This document shows positions 63,290 through 64,000 of a stretch of DNA of 64,000 nt, piece by piece. Both the position numbers and the translations under genes were made by a program. This DNA comes from Heyndrickxia sporothermodurans (GTDB lineage Bacteria; Bacillota; Bacilli; Bacillales; Bacillaceae_C). The stretch covers positions 186,001-250,000 of the forward strand of contig CP066701.1 of NCBI GenBank assembly GCA_016756695.1, read 5' to 3'. Position 1 is the first letter of the stretch; every line of letters starts with the position of its first letter. The notes below the pieces were generated by a model. It was not told where the DNA came from, did not search any database, and saw only the letters and a program-made list of their open reading frames with translations.

Positions 63290-64000
63290 TTAAATACTGC
63301 AAGATTCACAATAGTTAGCTCCTACTTCAGTTCCATCATCTGTATACGTTCTGATGTAATAAACCGACTTAATGCCTTTTTTCCACGCATAATTTCTCAA
63401 GATATTCAAATCTCTTGTTGTTTTTTTCGTAGGATATTCGCTGTTAATTTTCCATTCATACATCCCAGCTGGTAATTCAGATCTCATAAACAACGTCATA
63501 CTTAAACCTTGATCGACATGCTTTTGTGCTGTTGCATAAGTATCAATCACTTTTCGTTGATCGATATCATAGGCAGACTCATAGTAAGGAAGTGTTTCAG
63601 TCGTTAAATATGGTGCTGGATAATACACTTTTCCACGCTTTCCTTCGGTGCGTTCCTCAATTCGTTGTGTAATCGGATGAATGGAGGCGGTTGCCTCGTT
63701 CACATATGAAATCGATCCTGTCGGCGCTGTTGCAAGCCGATAGGCATTATATATTCCATATTCCATGACTGATTCTTTTAATTGTTGCCAGTCCTTATGA
63801 TGTGGAATAAAAATATCTTTAAATAATTCTTTCACTTTTTCATGTTTAAATTCAAAATCCGGTTCGTTTAAATATTTGTCGAAATATTCACCTGTTGCAT
63901 ATTTCGATTTTTCAAACTCATAGAACGTTTTTCCCGTTTCGATTGAAATTGCATTACTTTCAACGAGTGTCCAATAGTTTAATAGCATAAAATAAATATC
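63290..64000 (-). CDS. nrdE: Class Ib ribonucleotide reductase alpha subunit, C-terminal part
   Basis: The last 236 residues; the gene runs off the right edge (frame open to 64000). YEFEKSKYATGEYFDKYL, the substrate-site NAYRLATAPTGSISYVNEA, YYPAPYLTTETLPYYESAYD and DQGLSMTLF match NrdE, and the end GANYCESCSI carries the C-terminal redox cysteines (CxxC) that are re-reduced by NrdH-type glutaredoxin. It precedes nrdF by 17 bp in an nrdE-nrdF-dut operon. No intein or intron is seen in this part. Confidence 0.94.
   Translation of the reverse strand, partial: DIYFMLLNYWTLVESNAISIETGKTFYEFEKSKYATGEYFDKYLNEPDFEFKHEKVKELFKDIFIPHHKDWQQLKESVMEYGIYNAYRLATAPTGSISYVNEATASIHPITQRIEERTEGKRGKVYYPAPYLTTETLPYYESAYDIDQRKVIDTYATAQKHVDQGLSMTLFMRSELPAGMYEWKINSEYPTKKTTRDLNILRNYAWKKGIKSVYYIRTYTDDGTEVGANYCESCSI

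Overview
The window is low-GC DNA from an endospore-forming member of the Bacillaceae (Bacillus sensu lato). The evidence is gerP-like spore genes, GGAGG-type ribosome binding sites with frequent TTG/GTG starts, an S-box (SAM-I) riboswitch, a Fur box, a cre-like site, a perfect MhqR-type operator and DUF3231, DUF3934 and DUF4317 genes. No rRNA, tRNA or CRISPR array was seen. I infer a mobile-element-rich chromosome; the species is not named.

Layout. 1-4.5 kb: end of an MhqR-type quinone-responsive dioxygenase gene, a divergent gerP-like spore gene cluster with a broken Hsp20 gene, a GNAT acetyltransferase, and a marR/FMN-reductase operon. 4.7-8.1 kb: a class III Fic protein, a copy of a dispersed intergenic repeat, and an arsR/MFS efflux pair. 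8.4-27 kb: an insertion-sequence zone with four near-identical IS66 copies (each with an 8-bp target duplication; one nested inside another) and a decayed IS3/IS150-type element. These interrupt a VOC gene and an unrecognised gene. Between them lie small cysteine-rich proteins, a RibD-like reductase and an AraC/GyrI regulator. 27-35.5 kb: glutamate racemase, a Fur-controlled flavin reductase-like gene, and a D-xylonate locus (GntP-type permease, YjhG-type dehydratase, 3' half of an aldehyde dehydrogenase). The dehydrogenase is cut at a junction beyond which lies a large secreted GH10 xylanase. 38.6-39.5 kb is a graveyard of acetyltransferase, DinB and Nudix fragments. 39.7-45.2 kb: an arsR/SRPBCC/hydrolase operon, an MFS exporter and a frameshifted RNase J. 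45.3-54.4 kb: an ECF-type importer operon (RpiR regulator, S component, dual ATPase, T component, PHP hydrolase), split by an IS1182-like element that itself carries a second type of IS66 element. 54.5-64 kb: housekeeping and hypothetical genes, a SAM-riboswitch operon (cyclase plus MetE-like enzyme), a 52-bp tandem repeat array, and nrdE-nrdF-dut.

Two themes run through the window. First, the insertions are resolved well enough that target duplications and the uninterrupted genes can be rebuilt by eye. Second, many genes carry single-base indels. In the IS66 copies the differences fall at GCWGC and GGCC sites and in homopolymers, which looks more like uncorrected long-read error at modified motifs than true decay. 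Frameshift calls here should be treated with that in mind.
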